NCBI RefSeq assembly: GCF_001556105.1
Contig: NZ_LSIF01000027.1
Coordinates: 62,001-126,000, forward strand
DNA: 64,000 nucleotides
Direction: 5' to 3'
DNA from: Pseudoxanthomonas mexicana
GTDB taxonomy: Bacteria; Pseudomonadota; Gammaproteobacteria; Xanthomonadales; Xanthomonadaceae
The translations under genes and the position numbers were made by a program. The notes under the pieces were generated by a model. The model was given only the letters and a program-made list of their open reading frames with translations, did not search any database and was not told the origin of the DNA. Positions 1 to 9,615 of this stretch are shown one piece after another; the stretch's first letter is position 1; each line of letters starts with the position of its first letter.

Positions 1-1000
1 ACTCGCCCTTGTACTTGAGGTAGTCATCGAACGCGATGGTTTCGGCGCGGATGAAGCCCTTCTCGAAATCGGTATGGATCACGGCAGCGGCTTGCGGGGC
101 GGTGGAGCCGGCCCTCACCGTCCAGGCGCGGACTTCCTTCACACCCGCGGTGAAATAGGTCTGCAGGCCCAGCAGGGTGTACGCCGCCCGGATGACCCGG
201 TTCAGGCCCGGCTCGTCCAGACCCAGGTCGGTCAGGAAGGTGTCGCGGTCAGCGTCGTCAAGCTGGGACAGCTCTTCCTCGATGGCGGCCGACACCGGCA
301 CCACCTGCGCACCCTCGGCCACGGCACGGGCACGGACGGCCTCCAGGTGCGGGTTGTTCTCGAACCCGTCCTCGAGCACGTTGGCGACGTACATCACCGG
401 CTTCAGCGTCAGCAGGAACAGGTCGCGGACCAGCGCCCTCTCCTCATCATCCAGACCCAGCGCGCGACCCGGCTTGCCGTCGTTGAGGCCCGCCTGCAGC
501 TTCTGCAGCACGGGTTTGCGGGCGATGGCGTCCTTCTCGCCCGCCTTGGCAGAACGCTCGGCACGGTTCAGCGCCTTTTCAACGCTCTCCAGATCGGCCA
601 GCGCCAGTTCGGTATCGATGGTGTCGATGTCCGACAGCGGATCGATCCGGTTGTTGACGTGGATGACGTCGTCGTTCTCGAAGCAGCGCACCACGTGGGT
701 GATCGCGTCCACTTCGCGGATGTGGGCAAGGAACTTGTTGCCAAGGCCCTCGCCGCTGGCGGCGCCCGCCACCAGGCCGGCGATGTCGACGAATTCCACC
801 GCCGTCGGGATGACCTTCTGCGGCTTGACGATTTCGGCCAGCTGGTTGAGGCGCAGGTCGGGCACCGGCACCACGCCCACGTTCGGCTCGATGGTGCAGA
901 ACGGGAAATTGGCCGCGGCGATGCCCGCCTTGGTCAGCGCGTTGAACAGGGTGGATTTGCCGACGTTCGGCAGACCCACGATGCCGCATTTGATGCCCAT
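1..1000 (-). CDS. ychF: Ribosome-binding ATPase YchF (3' end cut by window edge)
   Basis: Obg-related P-loop NTPase that binds the ribosome and hydrolyses ATP; a conserved cytosolic housekeeping protein. The product begins [16 protein letters not shown], with the P-loop GLPNVGKST near residues 9-17, followed by the family segment around FPFCTIEPN and the switch region FVDIAGLV. The last visible residues, [19 protein letters not shown], match the C-terminal TGS domain. About 333 of the usual ~363 residues are inside the window, so some 30 C-terminal residues are missing on the left. It lies 66 bases downstream of pth on the same strand, the usual gammaproteobacterial order. Confidence 0.96.
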   Translation of the reverse strand, partial: MGIKCGIVGLPNVGKSTLFNALTKAGIAAANFPFCTIEPNVGVVPVPDLRLNQLAEIVKPQKVIPTAVEFVDIAGLVAGAASGEGLGNKFLAHIREVDAITHVVRCFENDDVIHVNNRIDPLSDIDTIDTELALADLESVEKALNRAERSAKAGEKDAIARKPVLQKLQAGLNDGKPGRALGLDDEERALVRDLFLLTLKPVMYVANVLEDGFENNPHLEAVRARAVAEGAQVVPVSAAIEEELSQLDDADRDTFLTDLGLDEPGLNRVIRAAYTLLGLQTYFTAGVKEVRAWTVRAGSTAPQAAAVIHTDFEKGFIRAETIAFDDYLKYKGE

Positions 1001-1022
1001 GGAAACTCCGGGTAACTCTCGA

Positions 1023-1068
1023 GATTCGGGAGTGGGGACTCGGCGTCGCGAATCCCCACTCCCGAATC
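1023..1068. repeat. Perfect 16-bp inverted repeat between pth and ychF
   Basis: Arms at 1023-1038 (GATTCGGGAGTGGGGA) and 1053-1068 (its exact reverse complement) enclose a 14-base loop. The right arm runs into the pth stop codon at 1067-1069. No T-run follows on the minus strand, so it is not a classic intrinsic terminator; it may stabilise or process the pth-ychF mRNA, or be a dispersed REP-like repeat. Confidence 0.75.
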
Positions 1069-1648
1069 ACGGCTTGGCCGTGTGCAGCCGTTTCATTGTC
1101 TCGTTGATGTCGCCCTGCACTGCCAGTGGCAGCACATCGATCGCATCATCGATCGCACGCGCGATCAGGACCTCGTCATCCTTGCCCGGCTTGCCCAGCA
1201 CCCAGCCCGTCACTCGATCCTTGTGCCCGGGATGGCCGATGCCGATGCGCAACCGATGGAACTTGCCGTGCCCGAGGTGCTGGATGGTGTCGCGCAGGCC
1301 GTTCTGGCCGCCATGACCACCATCGAACTTCAATCGCGCCGCGCCCGGCGCCAGATCGAGCTCGTCGTGCGCCAGCAACGCTTCTTCCGGCGCGATCTTC
1401 CAGAAACGCAGCGCAGCCGCCACCGATTTGCCGCTCAGGTTCATGTAGGTCGCCGGCTTCAACAGCCAGACCGGCTGGCCCGCCACCACGACCTTCACCG
1501 TCTCACCGAACAACTTGCTGTCCAGCCCGAAACGCTCACCCTGCCGTTCCGCCAGGGCGTCGACAAAATGGAACCCGGCGTTGTGCCGGGTTCGGGCATG
1601 TTCGGCACCGGGATTGCCCAGTCCGACGATGAGGCGCAAGCCTGCCAT
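1067..1648 (-). CDS. pth: Peptidyl-tRNA hydrolase
   Basis: Cleaves peptidyl-tRNAs dropped from ribosomes, releasing tRNA for reuse. The 193-residue product starts MAGLRLIVGLGNPG and has the catalytic region TRHNAGF (His22), the substrate-binding YMNLSG motif and the GGHGGQNGLRD signature, so the active site is complete. The start at 1648 is preferred over an in-frame ATG five codons upstream because the family begins just before the LIVGLGNPG strand. It sits between rplY and ychF, all transcribed leftward, which suggests a translation-related operon. Confidence 0.96.
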   Translation of the reverse strand: MAGLRLIVGLGNPGAEHARTRHNAGFHFVDALAERQGERFGLDSKLFGETVKVVVAGQPVWLLKPATYMNLSGKSVAAALRFWKIAPEEALLAHDELDLAPGAARLKFDGGHGGQNGLRDTIQHLGHGKFHRLRIGIGHPGHKDRVTGWVLGKPGKDDEVLIARAIDDAIDVLPLAVQGDINETMKRLHTAKP

Positions 1649-1699
1649 GGGGACGCATCGCACACCCTCGCCCGCCGGAGCGGGCGAAGGCTCATGCGA

Positions 1700-2353
1700 T
1701 TACTTGTCGTCCTTCTTGGCGACCTTCGAAGCCGGCACGTCGGCCGACTCGGCCGGGGCTTCTTCGGCCTCTTCCTTGCCGTGCTTGGCGATCACGACGG
1801 CAACGTCGTGTTCCTTGCCCAGCTTCAGCTCGGGGATGACCACGCCGGCCGGCAGCTTGACGTCGGACAGGTGGATCACCGCGCCGATGGCCAGGTCGGC
1901 CAGGTCGATCTCGATGAATTCCGGCAGGTCCTTCGGCAGGCACTCGACGACGACTTCGTTCAGTTCGTGGGTGACCACGACTTCGGCGGACTTGCCGGCC
2001 GGCGACTTGTCTTCGTTGAGGAAGTGCAGCGGCACCGCGGTGCGCAGCGTCTCGTTCTCGTTCACGCGCTGGAAGTCCAGGTGCATGATCTGCTGCTTGA
2101 ACGGATGGCGCTGCATGTCACGCAGCAGCACCTTCTGGATGTCGCCGTTGAGGCTCAGGTCCAGGATCGACGAGTAGAACCAGTCGTGCTGGGAAGCCAG
2201 CCAGACTTCGTTGTGGTTCAGCTGGATGCTGACCGGCTTCAGTTCGCCACCGTAAACGATGGCAGGCACGGTGCCCGCGTGACGGAGGCGGCGGCTCGCA
2301 CCCTTACCCTCGTCTTCGCGGCGCTCGACCTTGATTTCATGCGTCTTAGCCAT
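1700..2353 (-). CDS. rplY: 50S ribosomal protein L25 (Ctc long form)
   Basis: 5S rRNA-binding protein of the large ribosomal subunit. At 217 residues it is the long TL5/Ctc form: an N-terminal L25 domain (MAKTHEIKVERRED, then RRLRHAGTVPAIVYGG) joined to a C-terminal beta domain. The tail after about residue 185 is rich in Ala, Glu and Lys (HGKEEAEEAPAE), typical of the long form. The start at 2353 is chosen because the family begins at MAKTHEI; an ATG three codons upstream is possible. It lies about 110 bases downstream of prs. Confidence 0.95.
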   Translation of the reverse strand: MAKTHEIKVERREDEGKGASRRLRHAGTVPAIVYGGELKPVSIQLNHNEVWLASQHDWFYSSILDLSLNGDIQKVLLRDMQRHPFKQQIMHLDFQRVNENETLRTAVPLHFLNEDKSPAGKSAEVVVTHELNEVVVECLPKDLPEFIEIDLADLAIGAVIHLSDVKLPAGVVIPELKLGKEHDVAVVIAKHGKEEAEEAPAESADVPASKVAKKDDK

Positions 2354-2466
2354 TTTCTTCACTACCTAGGTTGTTGGACCGCCCTGCGGCGATCTGATGG
2401 AAGGTTCACCCGCGACCAGATGAACCCGGAGAGCCGCACGCCGATGTGCCGGCGCGCAGCGGAGAC

Positions 2467-3426
2467 TCAATCCACGTACAGCGAACTGACCGACTCGCCG
2501 AAGGCGATGCGGCGGATCGTTTCCGCCAGCAGTTCCGCCACCGACAGCTGGCGGATCTTGCTGCAACCCTGCGCCTGCGGCGAGAGCGGGATGGTGTCGG
2601 TGACGACGAGTTCGTCCAACACCGAGTTGTTCAAGTTGTCCACTGCCGGGCCCGACAGCACGGGGTGGGTGCAGTACGCCGCCACCTTGTTGGCGCCATG
2701 CTGCTTCAGCGCGGCCGCCGCGGCGCAGAGCGTGCCGGCGGTGTCGACGATGTCGTCCACCAGTACGCAGTCCTTGCCTTCCACGTCGCCGATGATGTTC
2801 ATCACCGTGGCGACGTTGGCGCGCGGACGGCGCTTGTCGATGATCGCCAGGTCGGCGTCGTCGAGGCGCTTCGCGACCGCGCGCGCGCGCACCACGCCAC
2901 CCACGTCCGGCGACACCACCAGCAGGTTCTCGGTACCGTAGGCGCGCCAGATGTCGGCGAGCAGCAGCGGCGACGCGTACACGTTGTCTACCGGAATATC
3001 GAAGAAGCCCTGGATCTGGTCGGCGTGCAAATCGACCGTCAGCACGCGGTCCGCACTGACGGCGCCGAACATCTTCGCCGCCACCTTCGCCGTGATCGGC
3101 ACGCGCGAGGAGCGCATGCGGCGATCCTGGCGGGCGTAGCCGAAGTACGGCACCACCGCGGTGACGCTGCTGGCCGATGCGCGCTTCAGCGCGTCGATCA
3201 GGACCAGCAGCTCCACCAGGTTCTCGGCGCTCGGCGCGCAGGTCGGCTGCACGACGAACACCTCCTGCCGGCGCACGTTCTCCTGGATCTCGACCTGGAC
3301 CTCACCGTCGGAGAACCGGGACACGAGCGCCTTGCCCGGCCGCACGCCCAGCTCGCGGCAGATGCTGTTCGCCAACGGCTTATTGGCATTGCCGGAGAAG
3401 ACAAGCAGGTGGCGTTCGTCTTGCAT
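2467..3426 (-). CDS. prs: Ribose-phosphate pyrophosphokinase (PRPP synthase)
   Basis: Makes phosphoribosyl pyrophosphate from ribose 5-phosphate and ATP, for nucleotide, His and Trp synthesis. The 319-residue product has the class I hallmarks: [18 protein letters not shown] near the N terminus, the catalytic loop region [26 protein letters not shown], and the PRPP-binding [13 protein letters not shown]. The start at 3426 ([12 protein letters not shown]) gives family length. The frame is open for 33 codons further upstream, but that stretch runs through the tRNA-Gln gene and is not protein. Confidence 0.96.
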   Translation of the reverse strand: MQDERHLLVFSGNANKPLANSICRELGVRPGKALVSRFSDGEVQVEIQENVRRQEVFVVQPTCAPSAENLVELLVLIDALKRASASSVTAVVPYFGYARQDRRMRSSRVPITAKVAAKMFGAVSADRVLTVDLHADQIQGFFDIPVDNVYASPLLLADIWRAYGTENLLVVSPDVGGVVRARAVAKRLDDADLAIIDKRRPRANVATVMNIIGDVEGKDCVLVDDIVDTAGTLCAAAAALKQHGANKVAAYCTHPVLSGPAVDNLNNSVLDELVVTDTIPLSPQAQGCSKIRQLSVAELLAETIRRIAFGESVSSLYVD

Positions 3427-3463
3427 GGGTCGTCTCGGCAGGCGCAGCTTGGAGCGTATGAAT

Positions 3464-3539
3464 TGGCAGGGGCGGAAGGATTCGAACCTACGAATGCCGG
3501 GATCAAAACCCGGTGCCTTAACCACTTGGCGACGCCCCT
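3464..3539 (-). tRNA. tRNA-Gln (anticodon TTG), CCA encoded
   Basis: The reverse complement folds as a 76-base cloverleaf. The acceptor arm AGGGGCG pairs with CGCCCCT, followed by an unpaired G and encoded CCA. The anticodon stem CCGGG/CCCGG encloses loop TTTTGAT (anticodon TTG), and the T arm carries GGTTCGAATCC. The gene lies between ispE and prs, as in other gammaproteobacteria. Its first two bases are also the last two bases of the ispE TAG stop codon, so RNase P trimming of a joint transcript would remove that stop. Confidence 0.97.
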
Positions 3540-4428
3540 AGGCGTTTTTCTCCGTCCCGCGAACCTGCGCCAGCGCATCCAGCAGCGGCGAGCGCGCCGC
3601 GCCCTCCACCACCCAGGCATGAAGCCCGGCAGGCAGTGACGCCAGCGCGACCTCGGCAGAGGTCCGGTCGGCGAACTCCACGAAGCAGCCGCCGCCGGAA
3701 CCTGTCAAACGTGGCGTACCGATGTGCGACAGGGCCTGGAAGACCGCCTCGATGGCAGGCTCCCGGCGACGCACCACCGGCTCGAACGCGTTGCCGAGCA
3801 GTGATCCCGAAACGAAGTCGGATATTTTCGCGGGTGCAGCATCACGCGTCAAATCCTGCGATGCAAAAAGGACTGCCGTGGGCACGTGGACCCCGGGATC
3901 GACCAGCAAATACCAGGCCGTCGGCAGCGCCAGCGGCGCCAGGATCTCGCCTACCCCCTCGGCCCACGCATTCTCACCGCGCACGAAGACCGGGACATCG
4001 GCACCCAACCTCAAGCCCAGGGACGCCAGCCGGTCAGAACCCAGATCGCAGCCCCAGAGCCGATCCAAAGCGACCAGCACGGTGGCGGCATCCGAGGATC
4101 CGCCGCCGAAGCCGCCACCCGCAGGAATGCACTTTTCGACTGCGATATCGACCCCTTGGCCGATATTGGCTTCTTTTTTCAGCAACATGGCCGCCCGGAC
4201 CACCAAGTCGTCAGCCTCCGCGACACCCGGAACGGACTCGCCCACGCGCCGGACCTCGCCATCCTCACGAAGTCGCAGGTAGACGGTGTCCCCCCACTCC
4301 AGCAGGCGGAACACGGTCTGCAGCAGGTGATAGCCATCGGCACGACGTCCGACGATCTGCAGGGTCAGGTTGAGCTTGGCCGGCGCCGGCCAGGCCGACC
4401 AGCCCTCCGCCGCGGGGAATGCGCTCAC
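3538..4428 (-). CDS. ispE: 4-diphosphocytidyl-2-C-methyl-D-erythritol kinase
   Basis: GHMP-family kinase that phosphorylates CDP-methylerythritol in the MEP route to isoprenoids. The 296-residue product has [20 protein letters not shown] at the start, the ATP loop [17 protein letters not shown] in the middle and [12 protein letters not shown] in the C-terminal GHMP domain. The start is GTG at 4428; its GTGA overlaps the lolB stop, and no ATG fits the alignment. The stop codon TAG (3540-3538) overlaps the tRNA-Gln 5' end by two bases. The order lolB-ispE-tRNA-Gln-prs is conserved in Pseudomonas. Confidence 0.95.
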   Translation of the reverse strand: MSAFPAAEGWSAWPAPAKLNLTLQIVGRRADGYHLLQTVFRLLEWGDTVYLRLREDGEVRRVGESVPGVAEADDLVVRAAMLLKKEANIGQGVDIAVEKCIPAGGGFGGGSSDAATVLVALDRLWGCDLGSDRLASLGLRLGADVPVFVRGENAWAEGVGEILAPLALPTAWYLLVDPGVHVPTAVLFASQDLTRDAAPAKISDFVSGSLLGNAFEPVVRRREPAIEAVFQALSHIGTPRLTGSGGGCFVEFADRTSAEVALASLPAGLHAWVVEGAARSPLLDALAQVRGTEKNA

Positions 4429-5075
4429 TGCGGCGCCAGTTGCCACTGGTCGACGGCGACCTTCACCGTCGCCCCCTGGCGGCGCGCCTCCATGCGGCGC
4501 GGCATGACCGGCTGGGCACCCTCGGCCGGGAACCAGTCCAGATAGTTCACCCGCCATCCCTGCTGGGTCAGGCTCCGCAGTCGGCCATCGGCGGCGTACT
4601 CCGTACCGTCCACGGCGGCAGAGGGATCGGCGACGCCGCGGGCCCAGTGCACCATCGAGGCGACCGGAATGTCCCAGCCGGTGGCCTCGCGCAGCAGGCG
4701 ATCCGCATCGACGCCTTCGCGTGGCCCGCCCTCCAGCCCGTCCAGGCGGGCCGCCCGGGTCTGCAGGTCGCCGCCCAGGCGCCAGCTCTGCCGGGTGACC
4801 GGCGCGCTCAGCGCGACCAGATAGCCCGTGCCCGTCTGCTGCCAGTCGATGCGACCACTGCCGCCCTTCCCGTTCGCATTGACCGCCACCCGGCCAGCGA
4901 ACGACCAGTCCGGCTGCGACGCCAGCCATGCTGCGCGGGTGGCCTGCGCCGCCTGTGCCGCCGCCAGCGCCTCGGGGTCGCGCAGGACGGGTGAATCCAG
5001 GGACGTGCCGCGCGTGGCGCAGCCCGCCATCGACAGGGCCGCGAGCCCCGCCAGCAGGAATCCTGAAACCTTCAT
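4425..5075 (-). CDS. lolB: Outer-membrane lipoprotein receptor LolB
   Basis: Receives lipoproteins from the periplasmic carrier LolA and inserts them in the outer membrane. The 216-residue product has a lipoprotein signal peptide, [19 protein letters not shown], with lipidation at Cys19, and a LolB beta-barrel core including [10 protein letters not shown] and GSGRIDWQQ. The start ATG overlaps the upstream tetratricopeptide gene stop (ATGA, 5075-5072), and its own stop overlaps the ispE GTG start, so the three genes are likely translationally coupled. Sequence similarity in this family is weak; lipobox, length and gene order support the call. Confidence 0.92.
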   Translation of the reverse strand: MKVSGFLLAGLAALSMAGCATRGTSLDSPVLRDPEALAAAQAAQATRAAWLASQPDWSFAGRVAVNANGKGGSGRIDWQQTGTGYLVALSAPVTRQSWRLGGDLQTRAARLDGLEGGPREGVDADRLLREATGWDIPVASMVHWARGVADPSAAVDGTEYAADGRLRSLTQQGWRVNYLDWFPAEGAQPVMPRRMEARRQGATVKVAVDQWQLAPQ

Positions 5076-6748
5076 GCGCCTGTCTTCTCCAGCGCCCGCA
5101 GCAGCGAGCGGTTGTCAGGGTCAAGCTTGCGCGCTTCGTCGAAATACCGGCGCGCCTCGTCCTTCTGGCCCATTACCCACAGCACTTCAGCGACATGGGC
5201 AGCGATCTCGGGGTCCTTCTGCAGCGTGAACGCACGCCGCAGTTCGACCAATGCTTCCGCGTTGCGGCCGAGCCGATACAGCACCCAGCCGTAGCTGTCG
5301 ATGATGGCGGCGTCGTCCGGCACCGCCGTACGCGCACGATCGATCAGTTCCAGCGCTTCCTGGTAGCGCGTGGTGCGGTCTGCGAGCGTGTAGCCCAGTG
5401 CATTGAGCGCGGCCACGTTGTCAGGCTCGATCACCAGCACGCGACGGAAATCCGCCTCCGCATGATCGATGCGGTCGCGCCGCTCCCACGCCAGGCCACG
5501 CGAATACAGCAGCGCCAGGTCATCCGGGTAGGCGGCCAGTCCGCGCGCGAAGACTTCCAGTTCGCCCTCATCCTGTTCGTCCTGCTGCCGCAGTTCGGCC
5601 TCCATCAGGTAAGCGTCACGGCGCGTACCATCCTCGACGCTGGCGTCTCCCTGCAGTGCACGCGCTTCGGCGAACGCTTCCTCCTTGCGCTTCAGGTCAA
5701 ACAGGGTCTTGAGCGCGCGCAGGCGGGCCTCGGCGCGCTGGTCGCCCGCGGGCACGCTGCGATACCACGTCAGCGCCTCATCGCGACGCTCGAGGAACTC
5801 GGCCATCTGTCCGAGCAGCAGACGGCGATCCGGGCTGTACTGGGTTGGCTGGTCCGCGCCCGCCTGCTTGAGCTCTTCGTACAGCGCATTCAAGGCCGCC
5901 TTGTCATCCGCCTTGGCCAGCAGCTGCGCGCGCAGGCCATACGTCAGCGTGTCCTGTGGTCCCTGCCCCAGAGCGCGGGATGCCGCCGCGGGATCGCCGA
6001 GCCGGTTGTACTCCTCGGCCAGCTTGAGCCTCAGGGCGGCATCGGTCGCCGCCTTGGGCAGTAGGCCATCCAGCACCGTGCGTGCTTCCTGCTTGCGGTC
6101 CGCCTGCTGCAGCTGGCTCGCCTGCAGCAAGGCCACCAGCGGCTCACCGGAGAAGCGTTTCACCACGTCGCCGACCATGCGTTCGGCCAGGGCAGGCTCT
6201 TCCAGCTGCTGGGCCAAGCCGGTAAAGGCCAGCCAGGGCTGCAACTTGTCGGGGATGGCGCCTTCATCCACGAGCTCCCGCAGCAGCCGTGGCGCCAGCG
6301 CCGGATCCTTGCCGCCGCTGCCCAGGGCCGTCAGCGCGTAGCGCCAGCCCAGGTCGCCGGATTCCTTCATCAGCGCCGCCAATTCGCGGCGCGCGACACG
6401 CGCCTGCCCCTGACGCATCGCCAAGGTGGCTTCCGCACCCCGCATAGCCAGCGTTCGCGGCGAACGCGCCCGCCACAGTTTCAATGCCTCTGCGGCGCGG
6501 GCATCGTCTTTGGACAACAGCGCGATGCGCGTGGCGCGCTCGGCCAATCCGGCATCGTCGTCGCGCTTCGCCGCATCCAGGTACCAGCGTGCTGCGTCCG
6601 GCAACTGGCCTGCCTGCAGGGCGAATTCGCCTGCCATGACCGTGGTCAGCGCATCGTCCGGCTTGCCGGCGGCGGGCGCCGTCGTGGCGGCGTTCGCGGA
6701 CGGCCATACGGCGGCAAGGGCGAGCGCGGCAACCCAGCTGCGAATCAT
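5072..6748 (-). CDS. Secreted tetratricopeptide-repeat protein (PA4667-like)
   Basis: Periplasmic or envelope protein of about 558 residues built mostly from TPR helices; function not established. A signal peptide is visible ([20 protein letters not shown]). TPR-like units include [22 protein letters not shown] and, near the C terminus, [10 protein letters not shown] and [20 protein letters not shown]. The start is uncertain: GTG 6766, ATG 6757 and ATG 6748 are in frame, and 6748 is chosen because it gives a signal peptide without an acidic residue before the core. It heads the lolB-ispE operon and is divergent from hemA, matching PA4667 in Pseudomonas aeruginosa. A scaffold role in the envelope is inference. 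Confidence 0.88.
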   Translation of the reverse strand: MIRSWVAALALAAVWPSANAATTAPAAGKPDDALTTVMAGEFALQAGQLPDAARWYLDAAKRDDDAGLAERATRIALLSKDDARAAEALKLWRARSPRTLAMRGAEATLAMRQGQARVARRELAALMKESGDLGWRYALTALGSGGKDPALAPRLLRELVDEGAIPDKLQPWLAFTGLAQQLEEPALAERMVGDVVKRFSGEPLVALLQASQLQQADRKQEARTVLDGLLPKAATDAALRLKLAEEYNRLGDPAAASRALGQGPQDTLTYGLRAQLLAKADDKAALNALYEELKQAGADQPTQYSPDRRLLLGQMAEFLERRDEALTWYRSVPAGDQRAEARLRALKTLFDLKRKEEAFAEARALQGDASVEDGTRRDAYLMEAELRQQDEQDEGELEVFARGLAAYPDDLALLYSRGLAWERRDRIDHAEADFRRVLVIEPDNVAALNALGYTLADRTTRYQEALELIDRARTAVPDDAAIIDSYGWVLYRLGRNAEALVELRRAFTLQKDPEIAAHVAEVLWVMGQKDEARRYFDEARKLDPDNRSLLRALEKTGA

Positions 6749-6825
6749 TTCGGGCATGAACGTCACGTCGGCCGTAAAATGGCGGCCCTGATATGAGCCA
6801 GCAGCTTACTGCAAGCGCCTGAACG

Positions 6826-8106
6826 ATGACGTTGTGGGTCCTCGGATTGAACCACCAGACCGCGCCGGTCGACCTGCGCGAACGCGTGGCGTTCGACGCC
6901 GGCACGGTGCCGCATGCGTTGTCGTCGCTGCGCGCGCTGCCCGACGTGGTCGAGGCCGCGCTGCTGTCGACCTGCAACCGCACCGAGCTGTACGCGGTGG
7001 CCGAGGACGGCGACGTGCTGGCGAGCTGGCTGGCTACCCATGCCGAGGGCCTCGAGGGCTATCTGTACCGCCATCGTGATGCGGACGCCGTCCGCCACCT
7101 GTTCCGCGTCGCTACCGGGCTGGACTCGATGGTGCTGGGTGAGCCGCAGATCCTCGGCCAGGTGAAGGATGCCTGGGCCACGGCCCGCGAGCACGGCGCG
7201 CTGGGCAACCGCCTCGACCGCCTGTTCCAGCAGACCTTCGCCGTCGCCAAACGCGCACGCACCGATACGCGCGTCGGCGCGAACCCGGTCTCCGTCGCTT
7301 CCACCGCGGTGCGCCTGGCGCAGAACTCCTTCGCCCGCCTCAGCGATTCCACCGTGCTGCTGGTCGGTGCCGGCGAAACCATCGAACTGGCGGCCAAGCA
7401 CCTGAGCGAAGGCAAGGTGCGCCGGCTGCTGATCGCCAACCGCACGCTGGCGCACGCGCAGGAACTGGCGAGCCGCCATGGCGGCTACGCGCTGCCGCTG
7501 GCCGAACTGGAGCGCCACCTGGCCGAAGCCGACGTGGTGTTCTCCGCCACCGCCGCGCGCGAACCGGTGGTGCTGCATGCGCAGGTCGCCGCCGCGCTGG
7601 CCAAACGCAGGCACAAGCCGATGCTGCTGTTCGACCTGGCGGTGCCGCGCGACATCGAGGCGTCCGTCGCCGACCTGCGCGACGCCTACCTCTATACCGT
7701 CGACGACCTGGAGCGCGCGGTCGAAGACAACCGTCGCGGTCGGCGCGAAGCCGCCGATGCCGCGGAAGCCATCATCGACGTGCAGGTCGGTCGTTTCATG
7801 GAGAACCTGCAGGCCGGCTCGCGCCAGGAACCGCTCAAACGCCTGCGTGCGCTCGGCGAATCCACCCGCGAAGACGTGCTGGCACGTGCGCGCCAGCAAC
7901 TGGCCAATGGCCGCGAACCGGAGCAGGTGCTCGAATTCCTCGCCCACACGCTGACCAACCGCCTGTTGCATCCACCCACCGCGGCGCTGCGCGAGGCGGC
8001 AATGACGGGCGATGCCGACCTGGCACGGGCGGCCGACCGCCTGTTTCCCGCGCAGCCGCCCTACTCCCATCTGAAGAAAGACGATGACGCCGACGCTGCG
8101 CCGTAA
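6826..8106 (+). CDS. hemA: Glutamyl-tRNA reductase
   Basis: Reduces glutamyl-tRNA(Glu) to glutamate-1-semialdehyde with NADPH, the first committed step of C5-type tetrapyrrole synthesis. The 426-residue product starts [20 protein letters not shown] and has catalytic Cys50 in STCNRTELY. Further on are the [19 protein letters not shown] segment, the NADPH fold [17 protein letters not shown] and a C-terminal helical dimerisation domain. The 3' end overlaps prfA by 23 bases, a common hemA-prfA arrangement that suggests co-translation. No strong Shine-Dalgarno sequence is seen before the ATG. Confidence 0.97.
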   Translation: MTLWVLGLNHQTAPVDLRERVAFDAGTVPHALSSLRALPDVVEAALLSTCNRTELYAVAEDGDVLASWLATHAEGLEGYLYRHRDADAVRHLFRVATGLDSMVLGEPQILGQVKDAWATAREHGALGNRLDRLFQQTFAVAKRARTDTRVGANPVSVASTAVRLAQNSFARLSDSTVLLVGAGETIELAAKHLSEGKVRRLLIANRTLAHAQELASRHGGYALPLAELERHLAEADVVFSATAAREPVVLHAQVAAALAKRRHKPMLLFDLAVPRDIEASVADLRDAYLYTVDDLERAVEDNRRGRREAADAAEAIIDVQVGRFMENLQAGSRQEPLKRLRALGESTREDVLARARQQLANGREPEQVLEFLAHTLTNRLLHPPTAALREAAMTGDADLARAADRLFPAQPPYSHLKKDDDADAAP

Positions 8107-9169
8107 GCTCGAAGCGTTGGCCGAGCGCCGGGAAGAACTGGAACGCCTGCTCGCCGATCCCGGTGTGATCGGCGACGGCGACCGTTTCCGCAGTTTCTCG
8201 CGGGAGTTCTCCCAATTGGAGCCCGTCGCCACCGCGATGGCGGAGGAAAAGCGCGCGCAAGCCGACCTGGCCGCCGCGCAGGCGATGCGCGACGACCCGG
8301 AACTGGCCGAGCTGGCGGACGAGGAGATCACCGCCGCCCAGCAGCGCCTCGCGCAGCTGGACGACGAACTGATGCTGTTGCTGCTGCCCAAGGACAACCG
8401 CGACGAAGGCAACCTGTTCCTCGAAGTGCGCGCCGGCACCGGCGGCGACGAAGCCGCGATCTTCGCCGGCGACCTGTTTCGCATGTATGCGCGTTTTGCG
8501 GAACGCCAGGGCTGGAAGGTCGAGATCGAATCCGACAGCCCCGGCGAGCATGGCGGCTACAAGGAAGTCGTGGCGCGCGTCGTCGGTCGCGGTGCCTATT
8601 CCAAGCTCAAGTTCGAATCGGGCACCCACCGCGTGCAGCGCGTGCCGGAAACCGAATCGCAGGGCCGCATCCACACCTCGGCGGCGACGGTCGCGATCAT
8701 TCCCGACGTGGATGAAGTGGATGACATCGTCATCAACCCGGCCGACCTGAGGGTGGACACGTTCCGTTCGTCGGGCGCGGGCGGCCAGCACGTCAACAAG
8801 ACCGAATCGGCGATCCGCATCACCCATGTGCCGAGTGGCGTGGTGGTGGAATGCCAGACCGAGCGCAGCCAGCACGCCAACCGCGACAAGGCGATGAAGC
8901 GGCTGAAGGCGCAGCTGCTCGATGCCGAACGCAGCAAGCAGCAGGCGGCGCAGGCGGAAACACGCAAGCTGCAGGTCGGCAGTGGCGACCGCAGCCAGCG
9001 CATCCGCACCTACAACTTCCCGCAGGGCCGCATCACCGACCACCGCGTCGACGGCCTCACGCTGTACGACCTGCCCAACATCATCCAGGGCAACCTGGAC
9101 GAACTGATCGACCGCCTCGGCCGCGAACATTTGGCCGATGAACTGGCACGCTTGACGGAGGCCGCATGA
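8084..9169 (+). CDS. prfA: Peptide chain release factor 1
   Basis: Recognises UAA and UAG in the ribosomal A site and triggers peptide release. The 361-residue protein has the GGQ catalytic loop at residues 233-235 ([15 protein letters not shown]) and the codon-recognition tripeptide at 188-190, which reads PET here ([15 protein letters not shown]) where Escherichia coli has PAT. The N-terminal helical domain covers roughly residues 1-100. The gene starts inside the hemA 3' end. prmC, which methylates the GGQ glutamine, is not adjacent but at 58.2 kb. Confidence 0.97.
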   Translation: MTPTLRRKLEALAERREELERLLADPGVIGDGDRFRSFSREFSQLEPVATAMAEEKRAQADLAAAQAMRDDPELAELADEEITAAQQRLAQLDDELMLLLLPKDNRDEGNLFLEVRAGTGGDEAAIFAGDLFRMYARFAERQGWKVEIESDSPGEHGGYKEVVARVVGRGAYSKLKFESGTHRVQRVPETESQGRIHTSAATVAIIPDVDEVDDIVINPADLRVDTFRSSGAGGQHVNKTESAIRITHVPSGVVVECQTERSQHANRDKAMKRLKAQLLDAERSKQQAAQAETRKLQVGSGDRSQRIRTYNFPQGRITDHRVDGLTLYDLPNIIQGNLDELIDRLGREHLADELARLTEAA

Positions 9170-9615
9170 GCATCGAGATCCGACGCGCCGGGAACGGCGA
9201 CCTTGATCTGATCGCGCCGTTGTTCGACCTGTATCGCGTCTTCTACGGCAAGCCGTCGGACCCCGCACTCGCGCGCGACTTCATCGAAGCCCGCCTCGGG
9301 CGCGACGAGTCGGTGATCCTGCTCGCGTCCGTCGATGGTACGGTAGCCGGCTTTACCCAGCTTTTTCCCGGCTTCTCGTCGGTCAGCGCCACCCGCACGT
9401 GGATCCTCAACGACCTGCTGGTGCTACCGGTGGCACGACGCCGCGGCGTCGCCCGCGCCCTGCTGACGGCGGCTGCCGATTTTGCCCGCGCGGACGGTGC
9501 GCTGCGGCTGGAACTGGAAACCGACCACGACAACGCCACCGCGCAGGCGCTGTACCGCGGTATGGGCTGGGTGCCGTACGACGGCACGCTGCGCTTCCGC
9601 CTCCCGTTGCGATGA
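9166..9615 (+). CDS. GNAT family N-acetyltransferase
   Basis: 149-residue single-domain acetyltransferase of unknown substrate. The acetyl-CoA pyrophosphate loop is visible as [19 protein letters not shown], followed by [21 protein letters not shown], the usual motif B. The ATG overlaps the prfA stop (ATGA), and the gene's own stop overlaps the next start, so it is embedded in a hemA-prfA-GNAT-OGT transcription unit. The sequence does not reveal whether it acetylates a protein or a small molecule. Confidence 0.88.
   Translation: MSIEIRRAGNGDLDLIAPLFDLYRVFYGKPSDPALARDFIEARLGRDESVILLASVDGTVAGFTQLFPGFSSVSATRTWILNDLLVLPVARRRGVARALLTAAADFARADGALRLELETDHDNATAQALYRGMGWVPYDGTLRFRLPLR

Noticed and set aside
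3427..3525. N-terminal extension of prs by 33 residues
   Set aside because: The extra codons run antiparallel through tRNA-Gln, and PRPP synthases begin at the [12 protein letters not shown] position.
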